Virus record (IMG/VR): IMGVR_UViG_3300021964_000737
Location: 1-20,181 of that record
Length of the DNA stretch: 20,181 bases
DNA from: a virus
Direction: 5' to 3' (one strand)
Shown here piece by piece: positions 14,795 to 20,181 of the stretch. The position numbers and the translations under genes were made by a program. The stretch's first letter is position 1. Every line of letters begins with the position of its first letter. Under the pieces are notes generated by a model that was not told the origin of the DNA, did not search any database, and worked only from the letters and a program-made list of their open reading frames with translations.

Positions 14795-15546
14795 TACATA
14801 CCTAGTTCAAGTTTAGCAATAATATACTCTTTAACGAGTCCACTCCTACAGATGTCTTCTGCTTCAAACTCTACCATACTAAATGAAGGCATGTTCTTAA
14901 GGATACGAATGAAATCTACGATGCCATTCCTCTCTGCTGTTTTAATCAAATCAGTTTGAGTTGCATCACCACAGAACATAATCTTACTATTCTCACCAAC
15001 ACGGGTAATCATAGAGTCTAGTTCATGAAAGTTTAGATTCTGGAACTCGTCAACAATAACAATAACATTATCAAGAGTAGTTCCACGAATAAAGGATGTA
15101 CTCCAGAAACTGATTGTGCCTTGTGCCTTGAGGTTAGCATAAAGCATTTCAAACGCATTGTCATCAGGCATCTCAAACATATATTTTACCATATTCTTAT
15201 ATGGAATCTGGTAAAGTGAAGATTTATCTTCATGATCACCAGGGAGAAAACCAATCTCTCTGGTAGGTACAAGCGACCTGACGATGTATATTTTATCGTA
15301 GGGTGTACTAGGGTTCAATACATCTAAGATAGCATTGTAGAGGGTAATAAAGGTCTTACCTGTACCTGCACATCCATATGCTACAAGGTTTTGATCTCTC
15401 TTATACTCTTCAAAAAACTTTTCCTGATTCTCAGTAAGTGGTTCAATCTTTCTAGTGTAATCTAGATTAATTGGTTTCTTTCTTTTCATTGTACGATTAC
15501 TCGTGCCAAATGGAACCGGGTTGTCTTTCTTTTTTCTGACAGGCAT
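14794..15546 (-). CDS. phoH: PhoH-like P-loop ATPase
   Basis: A 250-aa PhoH family ATPase. The Walker A motif is GCAGTGKT at residues 58-65; Walker B is VIVIVDEFQN with Asp166 and Glu167; GDATQTD forms the sensor region. These show an intact ATPase of the helicase-like PhoH group. PhoH genes are frequent in marine phages; their function is not settled (links to phosphate stress and RNA metabolism have been proposed). ATG 15546 is preferred to an in-frame TTG three codons upstream, because it is followed by the conserved basic N-terminus and lies 5 nt after the previous stop. Confidence 0.92.
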   Translation of the reverse strand: MPVRKKKDNPVPFGTSNRTMKRKKPINLDYTRKIEPLTENQEKFFEEYKRDQNLVAYGCAGTGKTFITLYNAILDVLNPSTPYDKIYIVRSLVPTREIGFLPGDHEDKSSLYQIPYKNMVKYMFEMPDDNAFEMLYANLKAQGTISFWSTSFIRGTTLDNVIVIVDEFQNLNFHELDSMITRVGENSKIMFCGDATQTDLIKTAERNGIVDFIRILKNMPSFSMVEFEAEDICRSGLVKEYIIAKLELGM

Positions 15547-15551
15547 AATAA

Positions 15552-15800
15552 TCAAATAGGTTTTACTATAGATCCAGGAGCTTTAGATGCTTTGCGAAGA
15601 ACATCATTCCATCCGGGATGTGATTTTTTCAACTTATCATAAACCTCACCAACCTCTCCAACTCCAGGGAATGTGGAAGGGTCTGAATAGTCACGGGACC
15701 AATTTGGATTGTCCACTCTCCACTGATCCCATTCGTGAATACTCATCTTCACTTCTTTTTGTTCACCAGTTTCGCTGTTAACAACAGGGTATGACGGCAT
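15552..15800 (-). CDS. Small conserved protein, FmdB-like without cysteines
   Basis: An 82-aa protein beginning MPSYPVVNSETGEQKEVKMS, then EWDQWRVDNPNW, and ending HPGWNDVLRKASKAPGS. The N-terminal layout, short beta strands around an expected knuckle followed by a W-x-x-x-NP-x-W helix, recalls FmdB-type zinc ribbons, but the cysteines are absent. It is probably a degenerate or cyanophage-specific relative. ATG 15800 is preferred to a GTG two codons upstream because AGAGGTG forms a ribosome site before it. It precedes PhoH in the same operon. Function unknown. Confidence 0.65.
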   Translation of the reverse strand: MPSYPVVNSETGEQKEVKMSIHEWDQWRVDNPNWSRDYSDPSTFPGVGEVGEVYDKLKKSHPGWNDVLRKASKAPGSIVKPI

Positions 15801-15819
15801 AGTCACCTCTTCAGTGTAG

Positions 15820-15826
15820 TATTTAG
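15820..15826 (-). promoter_or_regulatory. Late promoter-like motif CTAAATA
   Basis: On the minus strand CTAAATA overlaps the ThyX stop and lies 20 nt before the FmdB-like gene. CTAAATA has been proposed as the late promoter element of cyanophages. PhoH and the replication genes would not be expected to be late only, so it may be a second promoter or chance. Confidence 0.35.
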
Positions 15827-16461
15827 ACCCATTCTAGAGCAGCACCAATGATTGGAAACTGCTCACAGAAGATTTTCTTACATCCTTCTGCAATAATCAT
15901 ATGTTCTTTTTGAGTACCATTAGAGGCTCTCAAATCAATATAATGCATCCAAGAACGAAGTGAACCGCTCATATAGAGTCGAGTCCCTACGGCAAGGGGA
16001 AGCACCATTCTAGAACACTCTTTTGCCACACCACTTTCAAGCATCTGTTGATACAGTGCCATAGAAGAATCAAACAGAGTCTGCATCTGCATCTCTAGTT
16101 TCTGTTTGATAAATGGATCAAGGTCATCAGTAGAGTTCTGACGATTCTTTGTATCCTGACGACGTAGTTCAGGTAATGGAATGTTTTCACTTAGCAAAGA
16201 TGAATCTGCATAGCGTTGAGAAAACTCCTGGAATGTAAAAGACCTGTGTCGGAGCACTTGAGCTGCGATTGCCCTAGAAGTTTCAATTTCAAGAGTCATG
16301 AATGACTGTTCAAAAATACTCCAGTGCTTGTGCTTAATACAATACTTAAGCAATCCTTCAAAAGAATCATTACCTTGATTAGATGGATTACTAACTCTGG
16401 CACAATAAGCAATATGTTTTTCAGCATCAGGCGTTGCTGAGACAAGTGATACTTTATTCAT
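15823..16461 (-). CDS. thyX: Flavin-dependent thymidylate synthase ThyX
   Basis: A 212-aa protein with the ThyX signature RHRSFTFQEFSQRY at residues 71-84 (RHRx7S) and a C-terminal RSWMHYIDLR box for substrate binding. It makes dTMP from dUMP using FAD, NADPH and methylene-tetrahydrofolate, supplying thymidine for phage DNA. The usual family length is 200-250 aa. The ATG overlaps the end of a 58-aa ORF, so it is translated from a common message with the small genes upstream. Confidence 0.95.
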   Translation of the reverse strand: MNKVSLVSATPDAEKHIAYCARVSNPSNQGNDSFEGLLKYCIKHKHWSIFEQSFMTLEIETSRAIAAQVLRHRSFTFQEFSQRYADSSLLSENIPLPELRRQDTKNRQNSTDDLDPFIKQKLEMQMQTLFDSSMALYQQMLESGVAKECSRMVLPLAVGTRLYMSGSLRSWMHYIDLRASNGTQKEHMIIAEGCKKIFCEQFPIIGAALEWV

Positions 16462-16630
16462 CGTTTTTAATCTCTTTGCGGACCTTTTTAAGTTCTTTGA
16501 GTTCTGATTTAATCATCTGATAGGCATCTTCAGGTGATAGTTTCTTTGCCATTTCCATAGCACTGATAACTTCAACTCTGGTTCCAAAATGCTGGAGTGC
16601 TCGCTCAAAGGAGTCTAGTTCTTCATACAT
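16454..16630 (-). CDS. Hypothetical 58-aa helical protein
   Basis: A 58-codon ORF, MYEELDSFERALQHFGTRVE, then MAKKLSPEDAYQMIKSELKE, ending in a Lys/Glu-rich helix. It reads as a coiled-coil mini-protein of about 7 kDa. Its stop overlaps the ThyX start by 8 nt, and it starts 2 nt after the preceding ORF. No family is recognised. The tight spacing supports translation. Confidence 0.65.
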   Translation of the reverse strand: MYEELDSFERALQHFGTRVEVISAMEMAKKLSPEDAYQMIKSELKELKKVRKEIKNDE

Positions 16631-16632
16631 GG

Positions 16633-16800
16633 TTAATCTGGATATCCATCATCGTCATAGGTTTCATCATAATCAAGGATGGGTGCTTGGTATTTAGTGT
16701 CGTATTTGTAAGACTCAACATCAGAATAAACTTCAGACTCCAAAGCATCAACTAGGAGTCTCAAATTCCTGACGATAAGTTTAAGTTTATCCTTTTCCAT
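16633..16800 (-). CDS. Hypothetical 55-aa acidic protein
   Basis: A 55-codon ORF, MEKDKLKLIVRNLRLLVDAL, then ESEVYSDVESYKYD, with an acidic tail DYDETYDDDGYPD. The N-terminal half is a probable amphipathic helix; the rest is likely disordered. The ATG directly follows the T run of a terminator hairpin and no ribosome site other than the T run lies between, so expression would need readthrough. No family is recognised. Confidence 0.6.
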   Translation of the reverse strand: MEKDKLKLIVRNLRLLVDALESEVYSDVESYKYDTKYQAPILDYDETYDDDGYPD

Positions 16801-16830
16801 AAAAAAATGAGGACTAGTCAGTTAGTCCCC
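16801..16830 (-). terminator. Intrinsic terminator abutting a start codon
   Basis: On the minus strand GGGGACTA and TAGTCCTC form an 8-bp stem (one G-U pair) around a 6-nt loop, then A and seven T. The last T is directly followed by the ATG of the 55-aa ORF. It follows the DUF4278-like gene and may reduce transcription into the ThyX genes. Confidence 0.75.
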
Positions 16831-16862
16831 ATAATAGCATCATTTATTGGACAATGCAACTA

Positions 16863-17006
16863 TCAACTCTTAGATGCGAACTTGCGTTCGATTTTAATAC
16901 CACGATACATTAGATTGTGGTTGTGGTTTTGAGTTTGTTCTTCCAACACAGCGGCTTTGTATGCCTCTTTGTCGTACTGTTGTCCTCTATAAGTGATTGT
17001 AGTCAT
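16863..17006 (-). CDS. DUF4278-like mini-protein
   Basis: A 47-aa protein with two YRG units: MTTITYRGQQYDKEAYK at the N-terminus and LMYRGIKIERKF near the C-terminus. This doubled YRG pattern recalls DUF4278 proteins of cyanobacteria and their phages, whose function is unknown. A good ribosome site, AGGAG, lies 8 nt before the ATG. The ATG overlaps the stop of a 30-aa ORF. A terminator follows within 35 nt, so this may be the end of an abundant short early transcript. Confidence 0.75.
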   Translation of the reverse strand: MTTITYRGQQYDKEAYKAAVLEEQTQNHNHNLMYRGIKIERKFASKS

Positions 17007-17095
17007 TGGTATACTCCTGAAGTTGGGTGAAAGTTGAACCTTCTCTGCTTACGCAGGATCCGTTTTTCCCGTTCCTTCAGTCGTGTGCGTCCCAT
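17003..17095 (-). CDS. Possible 30-aa basic micro-protein
   Basis: A 30-codon ORF, MGRTRLKEREKRILRKQRRF and a short tail, with about half of the residues Arg, Lys or Glu. It starts inside the end of the 53-aa ORF and its stop overlaps the start of the DUF4278-like gene (ATGA). The two-sided overlap is typical of translationally coupled phage genes. Its small size keeps confidence moderate; a nucleic-acid-binding role is only suggested by charge. Confidence 0.45.
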   Translation of the reverse strand: MGRTRLKEREKRILRKQRRFNFHPTSGVYQ

Positions 17096-17238
17096 ATACA
17101 CTCAGGTGTAGATTCCTTTACGGTCTCTATCAACTCTACCTTAAAAGCATTTGAGATATTCTCATTTGCTTTCATCCTCAGCATAATAGCATCGGCTTGT
17201 TGGCAGGTGAGTGATGAATAGAATAATAGTTCTAACAT
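17077..17238 (-). CDS. Hypothetical 53-aa protein with hydrophobic N-terminus
   Basis: A 53-codon ORF, MLELLFYSSLTCQQADAIML, then AFKVELIETVKESTPECIWD and a final AHD. The N-terminal Leu-rich stretch ending in Thr-Cys could be a short membrane or export segment. The second half is acidic, ends near a Cys, and I believe it resembles a small family common in cyanophages, without known function. It is the first gene after a strong promoter. GGAG lies 11 nt before the ATG, partly inside a hairpin. Confidence 0.65.
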   Translation of the reverse strand: MLELLFYSSLTCQQADAIMLRMKANENISNAFKVELIETVKESTPECIWDAHD

Positions 17239-17243
17239 GGGAT

Positions 17244-17309
17244 GAACGGCTCCGTTCCGCGACTTACTTGCGTCTCCTAATCAAGTCCAAATTTGTTCCA
17301 AATTAGGAG
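17244..17309 (-). promoter_or_regulatory. Structured 5' leader with two hairpins
   Basis: The leader between the promoter and the 53-aa ORF holds two inverted repeats. CTCCTAAT (17274-17281) and ATTAGGAG (17302-17309) form an 8-bp stem with a 20-nt loop. GAACGG (17244-17249) and CCGTTC (17252-17257) form a small hairpin whose loop carries the GGAG ribosome site. Masking of this site could regulate translation; that is inference. Confidence 0.5.
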
Positions 17310-17324
17310 ATGAACGACAGGTCT

Positions 17325-17353
17325 ATTATAGACCTCATACTATATTTAGTCAA
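17325..17353 (-). promoter_or_regulatory. Sigma70-type promoter, near consensus
   Basis: On the minus strand the -35 TTGACT (17353-17348) and the consensus -10 TATAAT (17330-17325) are exactly 17 nt apart. It follows the stop of the 59-aa ORF and drives the mini-gene cluster towards ThyX. This is the best host-type promoter in the window and implies early expression by unmodified cyanobacterial RNA polymerase. Confidence 0.85.
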
Positions 17354-17360
17354 GAGTGAA

Positions 17361-17540
17361 TCAAAATCCCTCTTTCTGTGCTTCCTCAACCATCTTAGAC
17401 ACATAGTTTTCTGTGCCGTCAATGGTTTTAATGGTAAACAAATTAGACTTCTGATACTTCTTAATCTTCTTATACTTTTTTAAGAGAGTGCTAATCTCAT
17501 CAGAAGACATATCAAAGTCTACATCAAATCCACTACTCAT
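17361..17540 (-). CDS. Hypothetical 59-aa protein
   Basis: A 59-codon ORF, MSSGFDVDFDMSSDEISTLL, then a Lys/Tyr-rich helix KKYKKIKKYQK and KTIDGTENYVSKM. The ATG overlaps the stop of the upstream gene (ATGA), supporting coupled translation. An acidic start followed by a basic helix gives it a bipolar charge. No family is recognised. A promoter for the next genes begins 7 nt after its stop. Confidence 0.62.
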   Translation of the reverse strand: MSSGFDVDFDMSSDEISTLLKKYKKIKKYQKSNLFTIKTIDGTENYVSKMVEEAQKEGF

Positions 17541-17806
17541 TTCTTTTTACTCGATTTAGGTTGTGGTTGTGGCTGCTTAGGGTCATTCCAAAGTTTTGGA
17601 TTTACAGTCCCTGCAGATTGTGTGATATCTAATAGTCCAGACTTGTACTGGTCATAATAATGATCAAAAATAGATACTTTTTTTGAGCAGATTACAATAT
17701 CATATTTAATTTCTTCTTTATCACTATACTTAACAAGAAAAGCATTGTTAGGTAGCAACTTATCTTCTGCTAGAGTTGGATCACAATTAGTCTCGTAAAT
17801 CTTCAA
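17537..17806 (-). CDS. Hypothetical 89-aa protein, TTG start
   Basis: An 89-aa protein, KIYETNCDPTLAEDKLLPNN, then KYDIVICSKKVSIFDHYYDQ, with a C-terminus of Pro-Gln repeats and a run of Ser/Lys. The start codon is TTG, overlapping the upstream stop (TTGA), and is preceded by GGGGAGGT. The globular part is about 65 residues. Family unknown; the arrangement with the next two genes suggests one operon. Confidence 0.7.
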   Translation of the reverse strand: MKIYETNCDPTLAEDKLLPNNAFLVKYSDKEEIKYDIVICSKKVSIFDHYYDQYKSGLLDITQSAGTVNPKLWNDPKQPQPQPKSSKKK

Positions 17807-18258
17807 GACCTACCTCCCCATTGAATGTCTGGGAATGCAGTTTCAACTGCGCCTTTTGTCAGTTTATACTTAGACTGAAGTCCTTTATCCTTTACAAGGC
17901 AAAGCAAATCTGCTTCTGCAGGATGAAGACCTTCAAGAATCTGAATAAACATAGACTCTCTACGAGTCTTGGAGAGATTTGGGTTACCTCCTTGTACAAA
18001 GTGATATAGATTTCTGTATTCCTTCCTCAAAGAGGTGTGGTCTGTACCGATAGGAACATCATTCTTTTCGTATGGTACATCTCCTTCAGGTAGAAGAGAG
18101 ACTACAGTGTCATCAAAGTTCCAAATAAGAAGAGATTTAAGTGCAGCACTTGAAAACTCTTTCAATACTTCAACTTTTTTAGTTACCGTTCTCTGCTTAC
18201 TAACATGATCAAGAATCTCATGCATGAAAGGATTAGGTGGAAGTGGTGATTTAGGCAT
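17803..18258 (-). CDS. Conserved cyanophage protein, DUF6433-like
   Basis: A 151-aa protein with FMHEILDHVSKQRTVTKKVE, then ALKSLLIWNFDDTVVSLLPE, FIQILEGLHPAEADLLCLVK and AFPDIQW. The pattern of a first helix, a W-x-FD-x-x-V-x-x-LP segment, then LEGLHPxEAxLL, recalls the DUF6433 family that is common in cyanophages. No enzymatic motif is visible. The gene has an ATG start about 22 nt downstream of an ATAAATA motif. Function unknown. Confidence 0.75.
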   Translation of the reverse strand: MPKSPLPPNPFMHEILDHVSKQRTVTKKVEVLKEFSSAALKSLLIWNFDDTVVSLLPEGDVPYEKNDVPIGTDHTSLRKEYRNLYHFVQGGNPNLSKTRRESMFIQILEGLHPAEADLLCLVKDKGLQSKYKLTKGAVETAFPDIQWGGRS

Positions 18259-18280
18259 AGTATTTCAAATCAGGTTAGGT

Positions 18281-18288
18281 TATTTATT
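18281..18288 (-). promoter_or_regulatory. Late promoter-like motif AATAAATA
   Basis: On the minus strand AATAAATA overlaps the stop codon of the membrane protein gene and lies 22 nt before the DUF6433-like start. The spacing equals that of the other late candidates in the window. Confidence 0.38.
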
Positions 18289-18508
18289 CTTCCCCTTCAG
18301 AATAATCTTCAAGGGTATTCTCAAATCTTACAGCAAGAATATCATCTGGTAAAATTTGACCATGTTCATCGAACATTTCAGGATGGGTAGGTATAAAAGT
18401 TGAGTTTCTTTCGATCACATATTCTTTAAGTAGGTATCCGATTACTCCTCCTACCAAAAGAAATATCACAGAAATTACAGTCGATAGCGTTAAAGTTACT
18501 GCTAACAT
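18284..18508 (-). CDS. Small single-pass membrane protein
   Basis: A 74-aa protein with one transmembrane helix at residues 4-27 (VTLTLSTVISVIFLLVGGVI) containing a GGVIG motif, followed by a polar tail with HPEMFDEHGQILPDDILAVR and an acidic end. The topology is probably N-out/C-in, since the segment after the helix has Lys and Arg. Such one-helix proteins with a HPEMFD tail seem conserved among cyanophages; function unknown. GGGGAGG 7 nt before the ATG is a strong ribosome site. It starts 1 nt after the preceding stop. Confidence 0.78.
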   Translation of the reverse strand: MLAVTLTLSTVISVIFLLVGGVIGYLLKEYVIERNSTFIPTHPEMFDEHGQILPDDILAVRFENTLEDYSEGEE

Positions 18509-18509
18509 T

Positions 18510-18755
18510 TTAGTCCTCCCCTTTTAGAGATTCTTTTGTTTTAACATCTAAACTAAAGTCTAGAAATAAATTAATCTCTTTCTTAAAAAAAGGAATAACT
18601 CTTCCAAACTTTATCTCAAAAGTTTTGGGCGCGTCTGGTTTTCTCCTTTTGTTTCTAAGTAGTAACTCTACACCTCGATTGAGATTTAGAGGTGGGTCAC
18701 TGTCACGATTATTTATTGGTCTTTCGTTTTCGTCCTGGTCTTTTTTCTTGTTCAT
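18510..18755 (-). CDS. Hypothetical 81-aa basic protein
   Basis: The ORF reads MNKKKDQDENERPINNRDSD, then NRGVELLLRNKRRKPDAPKT and FGRVIPFFKKEINLFLDFSL. The first 50 residues are highly charged, the end is hydrophobic/aromatic. In-frame ATGs at 18782 and 18767 would lengthen it by 9 or 4 residues; 18755 is chosen because GGAAG lies directly before it and the overlap with the upstream gene is smaller. No family is recognised. Confidence 0.55.
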   Translation of the reverse strand: MNKKKDQDENERPINNRDSDPPLNLNRGVELLLRNKRRKPDAPKTFEIKFGRVIPFFKKEINLFLDFSLDVKTKESLKGED

Positions 18756-19062
18756 ACTTCCATGCATCCTCAAGTATACCATAAAGGTATTTTCTTATTT
18801 TTCGTGCCTCTGGTTTTCTTATATGACCATATCCTTCACGAAGTTGTTGATGCATTCCATCAGCACCACCTTCAAGATATTCATCTAAGTCTAATATTAA
18901 AAGATTGATTTCTTTTGCGGTAGAACTTTCAATAAACTCAGTTGCATCTCTCTTGGTAGCCTGAATACTTTTCAAGTACTGGTACATGTTTATCACATAT
19001 TTTCCTTGAAAAGCATGATCAATTGCGTGCTCTACAATGTCATATAAGTCTACGTTATCCAT
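18709..19062 (-). CDS. Hypothetical 117-aa protein
   Basis: A 117-aa mostly helical protein, MDNVDLYDIVEHAIDHAFQG, then INLLILDLDEYLEGGADGMH, ending in a basic tail RPGRKRKTNK. The ATG overlaps the glutaredoxin stop by 1 nt (TGATG). The charged C-terminus may bind nucleic acid. I do not recognise the family, but its fixed place after glutaredoxin suggests a conserved phage gene. Confidence 0.72.
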   Translation of the reverse strand: MDNVDLYDIVEHAIDHAFQGKYVINMYQYLKSIQATKRDATEFIESSTAKEINLLILDLDEYLEGGADGMHQQLREGYGHIRKPEARKIRKYLYGILEDAWKYEQEKRPGRKRKTNK

Positions 19063-19307
19063 CAGACCAGTTTATTTTCTTTCAGGTATTTAACAGTTTC
19101 TTGACATCCACCAAGTTTTTGTCCATTTGATAATACCTGAGGGAAGGTAGAACCTGGTCCAAACTCAGCATAAAACTCGCTCTTCTTATAATCTCTATCG
19201 AGTTTATACTCAACGTAAGTAAGTTCGGCAAGTTGAAGGGCAGTAATTACTTTTGTACAGAAAGGACATCCATTTTTAGAGTAGACTGTGAACGAAGGTG
19301 AAGTCAT
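19062..19307 (-). CDS. grx: Glutaredoxin
   Basis: An 81-aa glutaredoxin. The dithiol site is CPFC at residues 14-17, the cis-proline loop is TFP at 54-56, and GGC follows at 66-68. It reduces disulfides, in phages most likely serving ribonucleotide reductase (T4 nrdC role). ATG 19307 is chosen: the longer reading begins with GTG inside the upstream mini-gene and adds residues outside the glutaredoxin fold. The gene is followed at once by the 117-aa ORF. Confidence 0.92.
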   Translation of the reverse strand: MTSPSFTVYSKNGCPFCTKVITALQLAELTYVEYKLDRDYKKSEFYAEFGPGSTFPQVLSNGQKLGGCQETVKYLKENKLV

Positions 19308-19311
19308 AGTT

Positions 19312-19473
19312 TTATTTACTTTTAGATTTATGTTTGTAAGCACAGGATTGTCTCGCCCATGCCCTTGAGAGACTATTTACATAACTACAGACTTGCCCTT
19401 CTTCACCACAGTGAGGACATGCTGATCCTGGTGGATCTTCAGGATACCTAATCTTCTTTTTTCGCAGGCTCAT
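19312..19473 (-). CDS. Cys-rich mini-protein, possible zinc ribbon
   Basis: A 53-codon ORF, MSLRKKKIRYPEDPPGSACP, then HCGEEGQVCSYVNSLSRAWA and a basic end. The cysteines at 19, 22, 29 and 44 (CPHC-x6-C-x14-C) could bind one zinc ion. It overlaps the end of the upstream gene by 26 nt and ends 4 nt before the glutaredoxin ATG. The compact overlap and metal-site pattern support a real gene. A nucleic-acid or protein-contact role is possible. Confidence 0.65.
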   Translation of the reverse strand: MSLRKKKIRYPEDPPGSACPHCGEEGQVCSYVNSLSRAWARQSCAYKHKSKSK

Positions 19474-19723
19474 ATGGATGTGCTGGGTTGTGTTCTCTAC
19501 TCATAGGTTGGGAAGACTCGAAAGGGTCCCGTGATTTGTTTTTAATTACAATGAAGGCGTCTTTATTATATTTACGAGTACCGTGTGGAGTTGCCCACTT
19601 TTTATTGTAATTCTCACCTTGGTGAATGCCAGAAACTACTGTGCCACCAATCTCTACCACAATGTCATCATCGTTGTCCCATCCAAGAGTGTTCATTGTC
19701 TCTGCAATTTTAGAAGCAAGCAT
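19448..19723 (-). CDS. Hypothetical 91-aa protein
   Basis: A 91-aa protein, MLASKIAETMNTLGWDNDDD, then IVVEIGGTVVSGIHQGENYN, then KDAFIVIKNKSRDPFE and a Pro/His-rich tail. The middle part looks like a small beta fold. GGAG lies 13 nt before the ATG, which is long. It follows PurM by 33 nt. Family unknown. Confidence 0.68.
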   Translation of the reverse strand: MLASKIAETMNTLGWDNDDDIVVEIGGTVVSGIHQGENYNKKWATPHGTRKYNKDAFIVIKNKSRDPFESSQPMSREHNPAHPYEPAKKED

Positions 19724-19756
19724 ATAAAATAGACTACTCCTTCAAGTTTAGCAGTA

Positions 19757-20181
19757 TTATTGTTGGTTGTAAAGGTCTTTCACTTCTCCAATAACCCAAG
19801 ATCTCATACCAAACGGAGTGTCAGCAATCAAAGTTTGAGTGTGCTCTACTAACTCTTGTGGAACAACTAGACAGAATCCAATACCAAGATTGAATACATT
19901 ACGCATCTCATCCTCAGCAATGTCTCCTGCCTGCTGGATCTTGTTAAAGAGTTCTGGTCGTTCCCAAGCAGAGTAATCAACATCAACCGTAAGACCTGCT
20001 GGAAGACACCTAGGAAGGTTCTCAGGCAGTCCTCCACCAGTGATGTGTGCCATGCCTAAGATAGGAACCTCATCCAACAGGTACTGGATCAGACGGGCAT
20101 AGATGGTGGTCGGTATCAGAAGCTCTGGCATCTCCTTATAGTAAATGTAATTTCTATTAAGCAAATAGTTAACAAGAGTAT
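19757..20181 (-). CDS. purM: Phosphoribosylaminoimidazole synthetase PurM, C-terminal part
   Basis: The C-terminal ~141 residues of PurM, open to the right edge of the window, so the N-terminal ATP-binding half is missing here. The segments LLIPTTIYARLIQYLL, GMAHITGGGLPENLPR, AEDEMRNVFNLGIGF and WVIGEV are diagnostic. PurM closes the imidazole ring (FGAM to AIR) in purine synthesis. It is a host-derived metabolic gene carried by many cyanophages, boosting nucleotides for phage DNA. The true start lies outside the window. Confidence 0.93.
   Translation of the reverse strand, partial: TLVNYLLNRNYIYYKEMPELLIPTTIYARLIQYLLDEVPILGMAHITGGGLPENLPRCLPAGLTVDVDYSAWERPELFNKIQQAGDIAEDEMRNVFNLGIGFCLVVPQELVEHTQTLIADTPFGMRSWVIGEVKDLYNQQ

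Noticed and set aside
16831-16859. Possible promoter TTGCAT-17-TATTAT on the minus strand
   Set aside because: The -35 matches only half of the consensus, and the start would fall within the terminator hairpin, so it is not supported as a feature.

Overview
The window looks like part of the genome of a T4-like myovirus that infects marine picocyanobacteria (Prochlorococcus or Synechococcus). The evidence is an AT-rich sequence, T4-type baseplate and replication proteins (gp5, gp27, gp54, gp4, gp48, gp53, gp32, gp59, gp33), and genes typical of cyanophages: PhoH, ThyX, glutaredoxin, PurM, a DUF4278-like protein and a DUF1825-like protein. Genes are packed tightly, with many ATGA, TAATG or TTGA stop/start overlaps. 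I see no tRNA, insertion sequence, integrase or CRISPR array.

Layout. (1) Positions 1-8509, minus strand, form the tail/baseplate block. In transcription order it holds gp54-like, a gp26-like protein, a small ORF in the -1 frame, a 720-aa tape-measure-like protein with an amidase domain, a 1005-aa tail protein with SleB-like and M23 peptidoglycan hydrolase domains, gp27, and the start of gp5. (2) Positions 8549-11557, plus strand, hold gp4, an unknown gene, gp48 and gp53, behind a T4-type late promoter (TATAAATA). (3) Positions 11558-11715 lie between convergent genes and hold two terminator candidates. (4) Positions 11716-15800, minus strand, form a replication/late-transcription block: an FmdB-like small protein, PhoH, a RecB-like nuclease, gp33, a small ORF, gp59, a DUF1825-like protein and gp32. 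gp32 has its own sigma70-type promoter and leader. (5) Positions 15823-20181, minus strand, hold PurM (3' part), small unknown genes, a Cys-rich mini-protein, glutaredoxin, further small conserved genes, a promoter with a structured leader, four mini-genes of 30-58 aa besides a DUF4278 protein, a terminator and ThyX.

The strongest unexpected signal is at 6938-6983. It has a Shine-Dalgarno-like GGAGGG, then a correctly phased T TTT TTC slippery heptamer two codons before the stop of the gp26-like gene, then a short palindrome. The -1 frame is open into a 59-codon ORF that ends at the start of the tape-measure-like gene. This matches the architecture of the lambda G/GT programmed frameshift, here in a T4-like cyanophage. 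Other points of interest are three peptidoglycan-cleaving domains and a shared hydrophobic motif in the two large tail proteins, a DUF1825-like (cyanobacterial) protein encoded beside gp33, gp59 and gp32, and a cysteine-free gp32.
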